From a virus, in IMG/VR virus record IMGVR_UViG_3300045933_000100, positions 1 to 22,128 of that record: a stretch of DNA of 22,128 bases; one strand, written 5' to 3'. How positions within the stretch are numbered: the first letter of the stretch is position 1; each line of letters begins with the position of its first letter. Shown here one piece after another: positions 1 to 8,071 of the stretch. Both the position numbers and the translations under genes were made by a program. The notes under the pieces are model-generated. The model was not told the DNA's origin. It saw only the letters and a program-made list of their open reading frames with translations, and did no database searches.

Positions 1-1302
1 TTCAGCAAGAATTGTCTGCATGTTACGTATAAACTGGTCGTTGATGAGCCCGATCCTGACCACCGCCTGCTCGCGATCGAACAATGAGCAGCCCATTGCG
101 AAGTCGCCGACCAGCCCGGTGTTCTCGGTCATCGCTTCGGACTCGACGACGGGTAGCCCCCACATAGTGGTCGCGCCGATCATCGATGGCGGCCCCATCA
201 GATAGCCGCCCAGCGTCGCCGACGCGCTGTTTTCTCGAGCCAGTCGCACGGCTTCCCAGTCGTTCGGGTGCAGCACCACCGCGGTCGGGCGTGCCTTGCC
301 GTTGACGCGCACCATCGTGCGTGCCTTGAAGATGGCATCCAGCACCGAGTCGCTGCCCAGCGCGCGCGTCTGGATCGTCGAGTTGAGGATGCCCGTGAAG
401 TTCTCGCCCGTCCCGTCGCCCGAGATGATCTGCGTCTCGAGCGCGAGGGTCAGCCCCAGGAGCAGGCGGCTGTTGATGATGCCGCGGATCTGTGGCGCAT
501 CGGCCAGCGTTTTATTCGTGACCGGAATCCAGTGCGCCAGGGTGCGGACGGGCGAGGTCTGGGTGCTGTAGGCGAGCGCCGATTCGGGTTTTGTGCCCGT
601 TGTGCCGGTCGTGACTGTGGCTTCAGCGACCATCGCGGCGTTATTGGTGAACGTGTCTTCCCTGACGTACTCGATGGTGTCCGAGTCGGTGCTCAAGCGC
701 GGGATCAGGTCGAGCACGTTGATCTCGCGCTGCAGGATGTTCAGGATGCCGGCCTGCACATCGTTCTGCACCAGGGCGCCGGCGACACCCGTACCCGAGT
801 AAACCAGCGCTTTCTGCTGCAACGCCTTCTGCCACGAGACCAGACTGGTGCCGTCCGACATGTTGACGCTGAATTCGATGCGGTTCAGCGCTGACGCAAA
901 CCGGCCCGCCTTGCGCAGCTGGGTGTACTCGCTCGAGCGGACGAACTGGTCGCCAGGGCTCAGTTGCTGCTCAGCGCGCGGGTCGCCGTTGGGCTGGGGA
1001 GGCCTGTTCGGGCGCGCGTAGCGATCGAGTCCGTCATTGATGGACCGCTTGCGCTCGAGCGCGGCGTCGAGCTTGGCTTCCCAATCGCTCAGCGCGTCGA
1101 CCGTTTGCAGATGCCGCTTGACCTGGTTCTCGTCCTCGGGATCGGTAATCACGCCTTCGTAGCGGCGCTCGATCTCCTCGGCCTTGTCGTACTGGTCTTT
1201 GATGTTCGCCTTGACCTCGGCCAACGCCATGCCCGTAATTTGCTCGGGCGTGAACAGGGCGTCGGGCTTGTAGGCCGAGATTGCGGTGCCGTTGGTGCTC
1301 AT
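1..1302 (-). CDS. HK97-family major capsid protein (3' end outside window)
   Basis: Forms the icosahedral shell. The frame is open from ATG at 1302 to the window edge, giving 434 visible residues; only the last part of the protein is missing. The N-terminal 100 or so residues are charged and helical (for example KAEEIERRYEG), like the delta/scaffold domain that the prohead protease removes. The rest matches the HK97 capsid fold: NVLDLIPRLSTDSDTIEYV, then VRTLAHWIPVTNKTLADAP, then GDGTGENFTGILN, then VLHPNDWEAVRLARE, and near the edge a stretch containing VVRIGLINDQFIRN. A GGAG stands about 7 nt before the ATG. The start overlaps the protease stop by 4 nt, giving the usual portal, protease, capsid order. 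The N-terminal cleavage site is not visible by eye. Confidence 0.95.
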   Translation of the reverse strand, partial: MSTNGTAISAYKPDALFTPEQITGMALAEVKANIKDQYDKAEEIERRYEGVITDPEDENQVKRHLQTVDALSDWEAKLDAALERKRSINDGLDRYARPNRPPQPNGDPRAEQQLSPGDQFVRSSEYTQLRKAGRFASALNRIEFSVNMSDGTSLVSWQKALQQKALVYSGTGVAGALVQNDVQAGILNILQREINVLDLIPRLSTDSDTIEYVREDTFTNNAAMVAEATVTTGTTGTKPESALAYSTQTSPVRTLAHWIPVTNKTLADAPQIRGIINSRLLLGLTLALETQIISGDGTGENFTGILNSTIQTRALGSDSVLDAIFKARTMVRVNGKARPTAVVLHPNDWEAVRLARENSASATLGGYLMGPPSMIGATTMWGLPVVESEAMTENTGLVGDFAMGCSLFDREQAVVRIGLINDQFIRNMQTILAE

Positions 1303-1946
1303 GCGGGCTCCAGCAGGTGCTTGCGCTCGAGCCGCTTACGCATGAGCCCGAGACGAAGGGTCGTAATGCTGGGGCCACGGCTCTGAGAAAGAGCCGACAC
1401 CGGCATATCCGTAGGCGTGGGCGCCTCGAGCCGTCGGAAATGCTCCTGGAGCTCGGCGAACACGCGCGATCGCGGGTCAGAAACACTCTTCACCGCGGTG
1501 ATGAGCGCTTCCTCGTTCATGGGGATGCTGACGATGCTGATCTCGAGCAGGCTGACCGACTTCAGTCGGCGAATACCCGCCTCGTCAAACTCCTGGTCCT
1601 CGGGCACGTAGCCGATCGACATGCTGTCGATCGCGCCGTCTTTCAGCAGTTGGTAGGCGTCATGGCCACGGGTGGTACGGGACAACTTGAAGTGCCCGTG
1701 CAGGCCGCGGTCGTCCTCTTTGAGCTGCAGCACGCGGCCAACCGGCTCGGCCACGTCGTGCTGCCACAACAGCTTGGGCTGGGGGCGCCGCTCGAGGCTG
1801 TCGCGGAAGGCGCCGTGCAGGACGACGTCGCCACCCTGGTCGATGTTGCCGAAGGTCGAGGCGTAACCCGAGAACGTCCACCCGTCATCTCGAGCTTTCA
1901 GGTCCTCGAGCTCGAACCCGACTGCCTTGTAGCTGATCCCAGGCAC
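1299..1946 (-). CDS. HK97-type prohead protease (peptidase U35)
   Basis: Serine protease that matures the prohead by cutting scaffold and capsid N-termini. 215 residues from a GTG start; no in-frame alternative lies just upstream. The family pattern is clear: GYASTFGNIDQGGD at about 27-40, WQHD with the probable catalytic His63, DSMSIGY with the probable nucleophile Ser110, and LLEISIVSIP with Glu135 in the usual third position. Length fits the family. It lies directly before the capsid gene with a 4-nt ATGA overlap, so the two are probably translated together. The C-terminal 50 residues are Arg- and Pro-rich and may be removed on self-cleavage; that is inference. The 77 nt between this gene and the Com-like gene upstream hold no recognisable feature. 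Confidence 0.93.
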   Translation of the reverse strand: MPGISYKAVGFELEDLKARDDGWTFSGYASTFGNIDQGGDVVLHGAFRDSLERRPQPKLLWQHDVAEPVGRVLQLKEDDRGLHGHFKLSRTTRGHDAYQLLKDGAIDSMSIGYVPEDQEFDEAGIRRLKSVSLLEISIVSIPMNEEALITAVKSVSDPRSRVFAELQEHFRRLEAPTPTDMPVSALSQSRGPSITTLRLGLMRKRLERKHLLEPA

Positions 1947-2023
1947 GCCGCAACCCCACGCGCACGGGCTGCTCGGCGGCTGCTCTGGCGCACTAGGGGC
2001 TCAGCGGCCCTCTGGGCGGATAC

Positions 2024-2173
2024 CTATCGCGTAGTTTGGCCCGTTACGGTTTTGCGGTCAAGATGGACGACGCGCAGAGCCTGGCACGTGTTGCATGCCG
2101 TTTGCACGGTGCCGACGGCAGCGTCAGACTTGAACAGCAACCGCCCGCACTGCGGACAGCGGTAGTCTTTCAA
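2024..2173 (-). CDS. Com-like small zinc-binding protein
   Basis: 49 residues, resembling phage Mu Com, a zinc-finger RNA-binding protein that activates translation of the mom DNA-modification gene. The start reads MKDYRCPQCGRLLFKSD and a second CNTC pair follows about 20 residues later, giving two CxxC knuckles. I chose the TTG at 2173 because it overlaps the glycosyltransferase stop as TTGA and gives the MK-x-x-RC opening typical of the Com family. A longer reading from ATG at 2227 is possible but overlaps its neighbour by 58 nt and adds a tail with no family likeness. No mom-like gene is seen nearby, so its RNA target is unknown. It could also be a generic zinc-ribbon protein. Confidence 0.75.
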   Translation of the reverse strand: MKDYRCPQCGRLLFKSDAAVGTVQTACNTCQALRVVHLDRKTVTGQTTR

Positions 2174-3270
2174 CCCGCCAGCGCCAGCCGCCGCTGATTC
2201 CTGAACGTCTCGATGATTGCTGACCATGCTTTAGGCCACTCGAGTACGGTGCGATCCAGGCTATGCTGCATGGCTAGTCGGCGCCGTTGGGCGCGCCACA
2301 AACGCCGGCCCAGCTCGGGTGACTCGATCAGCCTGGTCAGTTGGCGTTCCCATTCGGCCGCGGTCTCGGCGATGAGCCCGTCCTGCTCATCGGTCACGAC
2401 CGGGCCGTAGAGCGTTGGGCTGGCGACCACACACGCGCCGGCCAGGGTGAACTCCCACGCTTTGATCGGGGTCTTGCAGTGGTTGAAGGGCTTATCAGCC
2501 ACGCTGGCGCAACCTATGTCGATGTTTCTCATGCCGCGCGGGTACTCGGCCACCGACATCCACGGCAGCTGGACGAGTTGCTCGGGTGGGACCGCCGTGA
2601 CGAGTACGTCAGCCATGAACCCCTGGACCACGAAGCGGACATGAGAAAAGCGTTTAGCCAGGTTGTGCCAGGCTTCGGCGATCGGCTCGAGGTCCTCGAG
2701 GTAGCGTGCGCCGCCGGCCCAGCCTATGCTGACAGGCGCCACTGTGCGCCGCACCCCGTGCACTGCACGGCGGAACCACGAAACGTCAATACCGTTCGGC
2801 ACGATGTGCACTGGAGTGTCAACGTACTGCCGGATGACGGTGGCGAGCTGGGCGCAACTGGTGGTGACACCGTCGCAGAGTCGGATGGCGGCGATACGGT
2901 CGCGTCGGTCGCGCTCGAGGTCGACGAGGCTTTTGTTGGGTTCGGTCGTGGCACGCTGACGCGCTCCGATCTGCGGGCTGAGCACGTCATCATCCAGGTC
3001 GTAGATGACAGCCAGGCCGGCGTTATGCAACGAGGCGATCCAGCGTCGAGCAGGGATCTGATCCTGCCACGACAGCCGCGGCAAAATGACCGCGTCGAGC
3101 CGCGTGGCGGCCAGGTAGGGCCACTCCGGCGCATCCATCTCGGGATCGTCCTTATCGCGAAACCAGGCGCCATAGCCACGTCGTTGCAGCTCGGAATACG
3201 GCTGCCACACGCGCCAGAGCGTGCAGCCGTTCTCTTCGGCGGTCAGGGCCAGAACGCGCGGCCCCTTCAC
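2170..3270 (-). CDS. Glycosyltransferase, GT4-like (GT-B fold)
   Basis: 366 residues from GTG at 3270. This start overlaps the previous stop as GTGA and has GAAGGG shortly upstream; an ATG at 3312 would overlap by 46 nt. GT-B features: VIYDLDDDVLSP at about 88-99 in the N-terminal half; VPNGID at 157-162 and SIGWAGG at 181-187 at the domain junction; then a donor-side segment at 251-285 containing DKPFNHCKTPIKAWEF, with Glu273 in the place of the conserved retaining-GT4 glutamate, followed by GACVVASP. The family transfers a sugar from a nucleotide-sugar to glycan, lipid or protein. It sits between the Mu F-like gene and Com/protease in the head operon, so it is expressed with capsid genes. 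Capsid decoration or change of host surface glycan are both possible; the acceptor is not shown by sequence. Confidence 0.85.
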   Translation of the reverse strand: MKGPRVLALTAEENGCTLWRVWQPYSELQRRGYGAWFRDKDDPEMDAPEWPYLAATRLDAVILPRLSWQDQIPARRWIASLHNAGLAVIYDLDDDVLSPQIGARQRATTEPNKSLVDLERDRRDRIAAIRLCDGVTTSCAQLATVIRQYVDTPVHIVPNGIDVSWFRRAVHGVRRTVAPVSIGWAGGARYLEDLEPIAEAWHNLAKRFSHVRFVVQGFMADVLVTAVPPEQLVQLPWMSVAEYPRGMRNIDIGCASVADKPFNHCKTPIKAWEFTLAGACVVASPTLYGPVVTDEQDGLIAETAAEWERQLTRLIESPELGRRLWRAQRRRLAMQHSLDRTVLEWPKAWSAIIETFRNQRRLALAG

Positions 3271-3845
3271 ACAATCCCTTCGCGCATGACCGGCACGAGC
3301 GCGAGCGTGCAATTGGGATGGTTGAGCTGCGGACGTTCTGAGATGGGCACGATCTTTCCGTTGCGTTCGGCACAGGGAATGTCCCAGTCGTCGCCGTCGA
3401 TGATCTGGACGTAGTCGACCATGCCTGTCGCGGCGTAGCGGTTCATCGCCGACTCCACCTGAGCGTGCTGCAATTCTGTGCGGGCGATGGTTTCGGCGCG
3501 GCCCTTGTAGGTCTCCTCGAAGAGGCCCTGGATGCCGCGGTACTCGATCTCAGGGTTGCCGTTGGCGATCTCCCAGGTCGACAACCCGAGCTCCTGACCG
3601 ATCCTGAGCTGCTCGGCGATGGCCTGACGGGTCGTCTCGTCGATGCCCGCCACCCTGCGCGCCGCATCCATGAGCAGCACGTTGGTGACGCGATCGGGCA
3701 GGCGAAACTCTTCGCGGGTCAGCCCGAAGACGCGCCGCACAGCCTCGTGCACGGCGCGCAGCATGGTCTGGTAACGCGCCTCGAGGATTTCTCTGAGCCG
3801 CTCCTGCTCGGCTTCCGAGTCGTAGACGTCGTTGATGTCAGGCAC
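3267..3845 (-). CDS. Minor head / head morphogenesis protein (Mu F / SPP1 gp7-like)
   Basis: 192 residues. The C-terminal half has the Mu F-type pattern: AETIARTELQHAQVESAMNRY at about 117-137, then a beta region with IDGDDWDIPCAERNGKIVP and NHPNCTLALVPV near the end. Conserved Asp, Cys and HPNC residues are present. Proteins of this family associate with the portal inside the prohead and enter the capsid in small numbers. At 192 residues it is a short, single-domain version without the toxin-type C-terminal extensions seen in some relatives. It follows the methyltransferase by 1 nt and overlaps the glycosyltransferase by 4 nt, so all are probably one transcript from the portal gene. Confidence 0.9.
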   Translation of the reverse strand: MPDINDVYDSEAEQERLREILEARYQTMLRAVHEAVRRVFGLTREEFRLPDRVTNVLLMDAARRVAGIDETTRQAIAEQLRIGQELGLSTWEIANGNPEIEYRGIQGLFEETYKGRAETIARTELQHAQVESAMNRYAATGMVDYVQIIDGDDWDIPCAERNGKIVPISERPQLNHPNCTLALVPVMREGIV

Positions 3846-3846
3846 G

Positions 3847-4341
3847 CTATTTCACTGCCGTGCAGTACAGATCGCCGCGCGGGTCGCCTGAGAGGTGGAC
3901 GTCGAACCACGTGAGCCGGTCCATCACACTCAGAAAATCCGCAGGCTCGACGTTGCAGTAGTACTCGCCAGGACGTACCTGGTTGCCGTCGAAGGTGCTA
4001 TGTGGTGCGCGTGGCGGCGCCGCACAGGTCAGGATCAGCACACCACGCTCGGGCAGGATGGCGTGGGCGTGCTCGAGCAGTTGTGGCCATTCGGCTGAGT
4101 GCTCGAGCACCTCGCAGCACACCACCGTATCGATCGGCTCGGGCGGGGTGTAGTCAAGCGCATCGCCCACCCAATCGACATTGAACCCTGGATAGAGATC
4201 GGTCACCACGTAGGACGCCGCTGACGAAAACAATGGGCGGACAGAACCGTTGAAATTGCGACCGCCAAACTCGACCACACTGTATCTGGGCGCGAGCTGC
4301 TGGACCGCGCTCAGCACGTAGCGGTACGCCTCAGCGTGCAC
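3847..4341 (-). CDS. SAM-dependent class I methyltransferase
   Basis: 164 residues from GTG at 4341, 2 nt after the portal stop. SAM-binding motif I is SVVEFGGRNFNGS (about 21-33, a variant of the ExGxGxG loop); the second strand ends in VVTDLYPG with the ribose-binding Asp; motif IV is VVCCEVLEH; and ERGVLILTCAAP is the following strand. These are hallmarks of Methyltransf_11-type small-molecule methyltransferases. I do not see the NPPY/DPPY or PC motifs of DNA methylases, so a sugar, lipid or protein substrate is more likely than DNA. Its place between portal and Mu F-like genes, one gene from the glycosyltransferase, suggests the two may modify the same target; that is inference. Confidence 0.85.
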   Translation of the reverse strand: MHAEAYRYVLSAVQQLAPRYSVVEFGGRNFNGSVRPLFSSAASYVVTDLYPGFNVDWVGDALDYTPPEPIDTVVCCEVLEHSAEWPQLLEHAHAILPERGVLILTCAAPPRAPHSTFDGNQVRPGEYYCNVEPADFLSVMDRLTWFDVHLSGDPRGDLYCTAVK

Positions 4342-4343
4342 AC

Positions 4344-5891
4344 TCAGGCGCCCGTGACGATTCGGCGTTTGATGCGGCGCCGCTGACCGTCGAAGTAGCC
4401 TTCGAGGTCCTCGGTCGTGCCTGGCGCGGCCAGCTCGACCAGCGCTTGCAAAATCTCAGGCATCGACTCGAGCGCGCCCTGGTTGACGTCGATCGTGCGC
4501 TGCTTCTCGCCAGCCGGCAACGCGTCCTGCTCGCCGCGCTGGTTCGGGTTGGTGAGTTGCTGCAGCATGGCCCGGCCGGGCAGCTCGCTGTCGTCCAAGT
4601 CAGGCGGCAACCCGACGTCGGTCCTGGCTTCATTGGCCCTGACCCAGCCCGTCTTGACCGCGGCGTCCAGGCGTTTCCACTTCTGGTCTTCGTCCTCCTG
4701 GAAAGCGCGCAGATCGGTCACGTCAAACCCGACTTTGATCCTGTTGTCGCTGGTGAAGTCGGGCGTGAGCTGCATGTTGATGGTCGCCGCATCGAACGCA
4801 TACAGCGGCATGAGGGTCTGCTCGGCGAACATCTCGCGCGCCTCGCGGAAATTTGCATACGTCGAGCGGTCGAGGCCGGCGCCGAGACCAGCGATGATGG
4901 CCGGCACCCTGAGCACGGCCGAGATACGTTCCTCGGGGATGCGGTGCAGGCTGCGCATGTCCATCTGCTCGGGTGAGAAGCCATACGGCTCAGCCTTGGC
5001 GCCGCCCATCAGCACGCCGGTGCGGCCCCGATTGTTGCCGCCGAACCGCTCTTCGAACCGAGCCTTCATCTCCTCGGCTTGATCCTGGGAGATGCTCGAG
5101 GTCTCGGGCACCTGGATGAGCATGCCCACCGTGCCGCCGTTCTGGAGCATGCTGGTCTGCCAGTTGTGCGCCTCGTCGTCGCCGGCGACCTCGCGCACCA
5201 GCCGTGCGAGTGGCGCCGTACCCAGGCGCAGATCCTTGTCGTCGAGCACCAGGCGGAAGTGGATGATGTCCTCGGGCGGGATGCGCTCAGGGTCTTTCGA
5301 CGGGTCGTACGTGTAGGCGTACCACGAGATGAAGATGCCTTGCGCGGCATCCTCCTGGGTGGTCACGGGCACGATGCGCAGCGGTGAGATGGGCCACAAC
5401 TCGAGCACGTTGCCGCCAGGTCCTGCTCGCACCTTGCGCAGGTAGGCGTTGCCGTTGACGTGTTTGGCCCATTGCACGTAGGCCCACAGACTCTCGTAGC
5501 TCAGGTACGGGTTCGGGTAATTGAGCAACTTCTGCAAGGGGTGGTCGGGTTGCTCTTCACGCTGACCCGGCTCGCCCTCGAGAAAGACCTTGGCGCGCGC
5601 TTCGGGGAACGCCGTCGCGATCGCGTTCAGGCAGGCAAACACGGCCGAGTTGGTGTCCTCGTGATGCCAGGCGCGGTAGGTCATCTCGGTCGCGCCCGGA
5701 CCGTGCACCAGCATGCCCATGCGGATGGCGGCGTAGATATCGGGGTCGGTGGCGACCGTGGGATTCAGGTAATCCGGGTACAGGTACATACGCTGTTCGA
5801 TCACACGTTGCTGCGGCTGCTCGGGATGGAGGACAGCTCGACGTCGAGGCAAATGGTCGCCTTTCAACCATGAGACCAACGGATTAGCCAT
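4344..5891 (-). CDS. Phage portal protein (HK97 type)
   Basis: Forms the dodecameric ring at the capsid vertex through which DNA enters and leaves. I place the start at ATG 5891 (MANPLVSWLKGDHLPRR), preceded by a GCGGGAA ribosome site; it overlaps the HNH stop by 8 nt (ATGGCTAA). An upstream start at 6011 would run 128 nt into the HNH gene. 515 residues. Family features include NSAVFACLNAIATAFPEA, LLNYPNPYLSYESLW, HVNGNAYLRKVR, LWPISPLRIVPV, PEDIIHFR, LGTAPLARLVREV, and GGAKAEPYGFSPEQMDM with VPAIIAGLGAGLDRSTYANFREA. The length is slightly above many HK97 portals because of a polar C-terminal tail (RRRIKRRIVTGA). Confidence 0.94.
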   Translation of the reverse strand: MANPLVSWLKGDHLPRRRAVLHPEQPQQRVIEQRMYLYPDYLNPTVATDPDIYAAIRMGMLVHGPGATEMTYRAWHHEDTNSAVFACLNAIATAFPEARAKVFLEGEPGQREEQPDHPLQKLLNYPNPYLSYESLWAYVQWAKHVNGNAYLRKVRAGPGGNVLELWPISPLRIVPVTTQEDAAQGIFISWYAYTYDPSKDPERIPPEDIIHFRLVLDDKDLRLGTAPLARLVREVAGDDEAHNWQTSMLQNGGTVGMLIQVPETSSISQDQAEEMKARFEERFGGNNRGRTGVLMGGAKAEPYGFSPEQMDMRSLHRIPEERISAVLRVPAIIAGLGAGLDRSTYANFREAREMFAEQTLMPLYAFDAATINMQLTPDFTSDNRIKVGFDVTDLRAFQEDEDQKWKRLDAAVKTGWVRANEARTDVGLPPDLDDSELPGRAMLQQLTNPNQRGEQDALPAGEKQRTIDVNQGALESMPEILQALVELAAPGTTEDLEGYFDGQRRRIKRRIVTGA

Positions 5892-6345
5892 TTCCCGCGA
5901 CCTTTCGTGTTGCTCGTAGCCGAGCCTGATGATCCGCGTCGCATCGTTTGCATACACGGGTTCCATAACGACTATGTCTGCGTGTGTTCTGTTCGTCGAA
6001 TGGATGCCCATACTTGCAATGGGTTTGACGAGCTCGCTGCCCGGTCGGACCTTCGCCGCGCAGCAGGTTCACTCGTGTCGTGACTGGCTCGAGGTGCTCG
6101 GGATTGACGCACCGACGATTACGGCATAGATGGTCGAGTTGTAAGTCGTCGGGGATCGGTCCGACCACGAGTCGATACGCAACTCGGTGCGCATAGTCGA
6201 TTCTGCCGCCGCCGATGTTGATGCCGCCGTACCCCTTGCCATACTCAAATGCCGTCCAAACCCAGCAGCCATTCGGCCCGGACTTATCGACCTTCGGCCA
6301 GAAGCGCTGCTCGAGCGAACCACGAATGTAGGCGGCTCGGCTCAT
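5884..6345 (-). CDS. HNH endonuclease (free-standing)
   Basis: 153 residues. The nuclease core is LDHLCRNRRCVNPEHLEPVT at about 70-89, containing the DH, Asn and His of an HNH (beta-beta-alpha metal) site plus a CxxxxC pair. A second cluster follows: HCKYGHPFD and RVCKRCDADHQ, a zinc-binding tail common in phage homing-type HNH proteins. The N-terminal GCWVWTAFEYGKGYGGI and AHRVAYRLVVGPIPD are also typical. It lies between TerL (4-nt overlap) and portal (8-nt overlap), so it is fully fitted into the operon. Phages often carry HNH genes beside terminase: some support packaging-linked cutting, others are selfish. The sequence cannot decide between these. Confidence 0.92.
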   Translation of the reverse strand: MSRAAYIRGSLEQRFWPKVDKSGPNGCWVWTAFEYGKGYGGINIGGGRIDYAHRVAYRLVVGPIPDDLQLDHLCRNRRCVNPEHLEPVTTRVNLLRGEGPTGQRARQTHCKYGHPFDEQNTRRHSRYGTRVCKRCDADHQARLRATRKVAGNG

Positions 6346-7673
6346 ATGAATCGGACGTCGGTATGGCCGAGCATGAGCTCGGTGATCGCCCAGACTCGGG
6401 CATCCAGACGGTCGGGCGAAGGGTCACCTGAGTCTGGCACCCACTCGCACAATTGATCCTCGAGCGTGGGGAATGCGCCCACATGGTGGATTTTGCCCTG
6501 TTCGTCAAGGGCTGCAACAGGCTCCGCCCTGAGTTGCTTGCCGCGCGACGCTGACACCAGGCGCACGGGCACATTGGGGTCGACAGTGCGGATGGTTGAC
6601 GAGACCATGTCGCCGCCGAAGTTCTTCTCGGCGATGATGCGGTCGGCTTTCAGCTCGTGGTAGAGCTGGACGACACGCCGCGCCCAACGTTCAGGACTAA
6701 GACGCTCAGACACATCGCGGAGCACATAGCTATGACCGTCGAGTCCTCGAGCCGCGGCCACGATCCCGACTTCAGCATGGCCTTCCGTACTGCCGCCGGA
6801 GGGATCAACAGCCACGACGATTCGAGTGGCGCCACCGTCCGGCAGCGATCGCACACGATTGTTCTCGAGCGTGTCGCGGGTCCAGAGTGCGCCTGGGACA
6901 TCGGTCAGAATCTCCGCGGCCAGCTCTTGCCGGCCGAGTCGGGTGCCGCCGTATTGCTTGTACAGCTCGGCGCGCACGTCGGGATGCAAGTGCGGGTTGT
7001 CGTCGGTATGCGCGGTAGTGACCCTGGTGCGCGGGTCTTTGAGCAGCTCAATGAGCTTGGGCCGCGGCTTGGGCGTGGTCGTGATAACGACGTGTGGCCT
7101 GGGCCCGAGCCGCAGGCCGAGTCGGAGCATGTCCCAGCACGCCTTGATCTGGCGCCATGCAGCAAACTCGTCGCACCAGGCCAGGTGATGCTGCGGACCA
7201 CGTAACCGCTCGGCATCGTCGGGTGTATAGGCGCCGAAGAGCTGCGCATGTGAGCCATTGGGCCACTCGAGCTCGCCCCAGGTGCGATTGAAGCGAATGG
7301 CGCGATTGGCGGCCATCAAGCCGGTCTCACCCTCGACGCAAACCGAGCGCGCATCACCGGTGGTGGGTGCGATGATGGCGATGCGAACGCCTGGATTTTT
7401 GGTTGCGTAGGAGTCGATGTAGTGGGCGCCGGCGTCGGTCTTACCGGTGCCGCGACCGGCGATAAGCAGCCAGTACAGCCAGTCGCCATCAGGTGCTTTC
7501 TGATGCTCGAGGGGAATCCAGGGCGGGCTGGTCGATGATTCGGCTACTGCTTGCGGGGGCAGTAATAAGTCCAAGCGCCTGCGCTGCTGCGGCGACAAGG
7601 ACGAACTTATCGCCGAGAACACCGTGGGCAATGGCGAGCTTGTCGGCCTCTTGGATTCGGCAGTACTGCTCAT
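6342..7673 (-). CDS. Terminase large subunit (TerL)
   Basis: Packaging motor with ATPase and nuclease domains; 443 residues if it starts at ATG 7673. Walker A is AGRGTGKTDAGA (72-83), Walker B LAWCDEF (164-170), and TTTPKP (198-203) is the coupling motif. RNase H-like nuclease residues are VVAVDPSGG (Asp290), IIAEKNFGG (Glu349) and DRLDARVWA (Asp421/Asp424). The start is uncertain: ATG 7673 overlaps TerS by 185 nt and has no clear ribosome site; TTG 7574 would cut this to 86 nt. The segment LSPQQRRRLDLLLPP just before and after that TTG looks like a genuine TerL N-terminus, so I keep the longer form. No in-frame start exists between 7574 and Walker A. Confidence 0.92.
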   Translation of the reverse strand: MSSTAESKRPTSSPLPTVFSAISSSLSPQQRRRLDLLLPPQAVAESSTSPPWIPLEHQKAPDGDWLYWLLIAGRGTGKTDAGAHYIDSYATKNPGVRIAIIAPTTGDARSVCVEGETGLMAANRAIRFNRTWGELEWPNGSHAQLFGAYTPDDAERLRGPQHHLAWCDEFAAWRQIKACWDMLRLGLRLGPRPHVVITTTPKPRPKLIELLKDPRTRVTTAHTDDNPHLHPDVRAELYKQYGGTRLGRQELAAEILTDVPGALWTRDTLENNRVRSLPDGGATRIVVAVDPSGGSTEGHAEVGIVAAARGLDGHSYVLRDVSERLSPERWARRVVQLYHELKADRIIAEKNFGGDMVSSTIRTVDPNVPVRLVSASRGKQLRAEPVAALDEQGKIHHVGAFPTLEDQLCEWVPDSGDPSPDRLDARVWAITELMLGHTDVRFI

Positions 7674-7956
7674 CGGCGAAGACGTTCGCTTGCACGATCA
7701 TGGCGCGGACAGCACTGCGGAAGTACGTCATGACCAGCTCGGTATCGGTATCGACGTGCTTTTTTTCGATTGCAATTGGTTGCAAGCCGGCATTCACCCA
7801 ACGTGACACCACGCTCACGTCGACACCGAACTCTGCTGCCGCCTGCGCTTGTGTACTCCCGGCCAGGACCGCCGCGACGACTTGGGCGCGCAACTCGGGC
7901 GGGTGGGCAACGCCGCGGGTCATTTGGCCATTCTGAGCATGGGCTCGAGCGAGCAT
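7489..7956 (-). CDS. Terminase small subunit-like DNA-binding protein (TerS)
   Basis: 155 residues, directly upstream of and overlapping TerL. The N-terminal part holds a helix-turn-helix: ELRAQVVAAVLAG followed by STQAQAAAEFGVDVSVVSRW (about 34-53), as expected of the DNA-recognition domain of a small terminase that binds the packaging site. The remainder is helical (LAIAHGVLGDKFVLVAAAAQALGLI), suitable for oligomerisation. The Ser/Thr/Pro-rich C-terminus coincides with the overlap with TerL. A second ATG at 7923 (MTRGVAHPPEL) starts just before the conserved part and is a fair alternative start. Identity rests on HTH plus position; TerS proteins are too divergent for a firmer call by eye. 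The 115 nt before it hold no other clear gene. Confidence 0.75.
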   Translation of the reverse strand: MLARAHAQNGQMTRGVAHPPELRAQVVAAVLAGSTQAQAAAEFGVDVSVVSRWVNAGLQPIAIEKKHVDTDTELVMTYFRSAVRAMIVQANVFADEQYCRIQEADKLAIAHGVLGDKFVLVAAAAQALGLITAPASSSRIIDQPALDSPRASEST

Positions 7957-8071
7957 GGCTTCGTGTGCGGCCAGGACGTCCGGTGTGATAGCGCCGAGTG
8001 TACGACGACGACCCCGCCTTGGCCGGTGCCCTCAGTGAACGGTCGCGTAGTGACAACTGCGACAGAGAGAC

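Noticed and set aside
268-894. 208-residue plus-strand frame
   Set aside because: Antisense to the HK97 capsid gene.
1281-2165. 294-residue plus-strand frame
   Set aside because: Antisense to protease and Com-like genes; no domain.
2341-3414. 357-residue plus-strand frame
   Set aside because: Antisense to the clear glycosyltransferase; no recognisable domain.
3847-4341. DNA methyltransferase protecting CTCGAG sites
   Set aside because: No NPPY, DPPY or PC catalytic motif and no target-recognition domain; the protein is a small Methyltransf_11-type enzyme.
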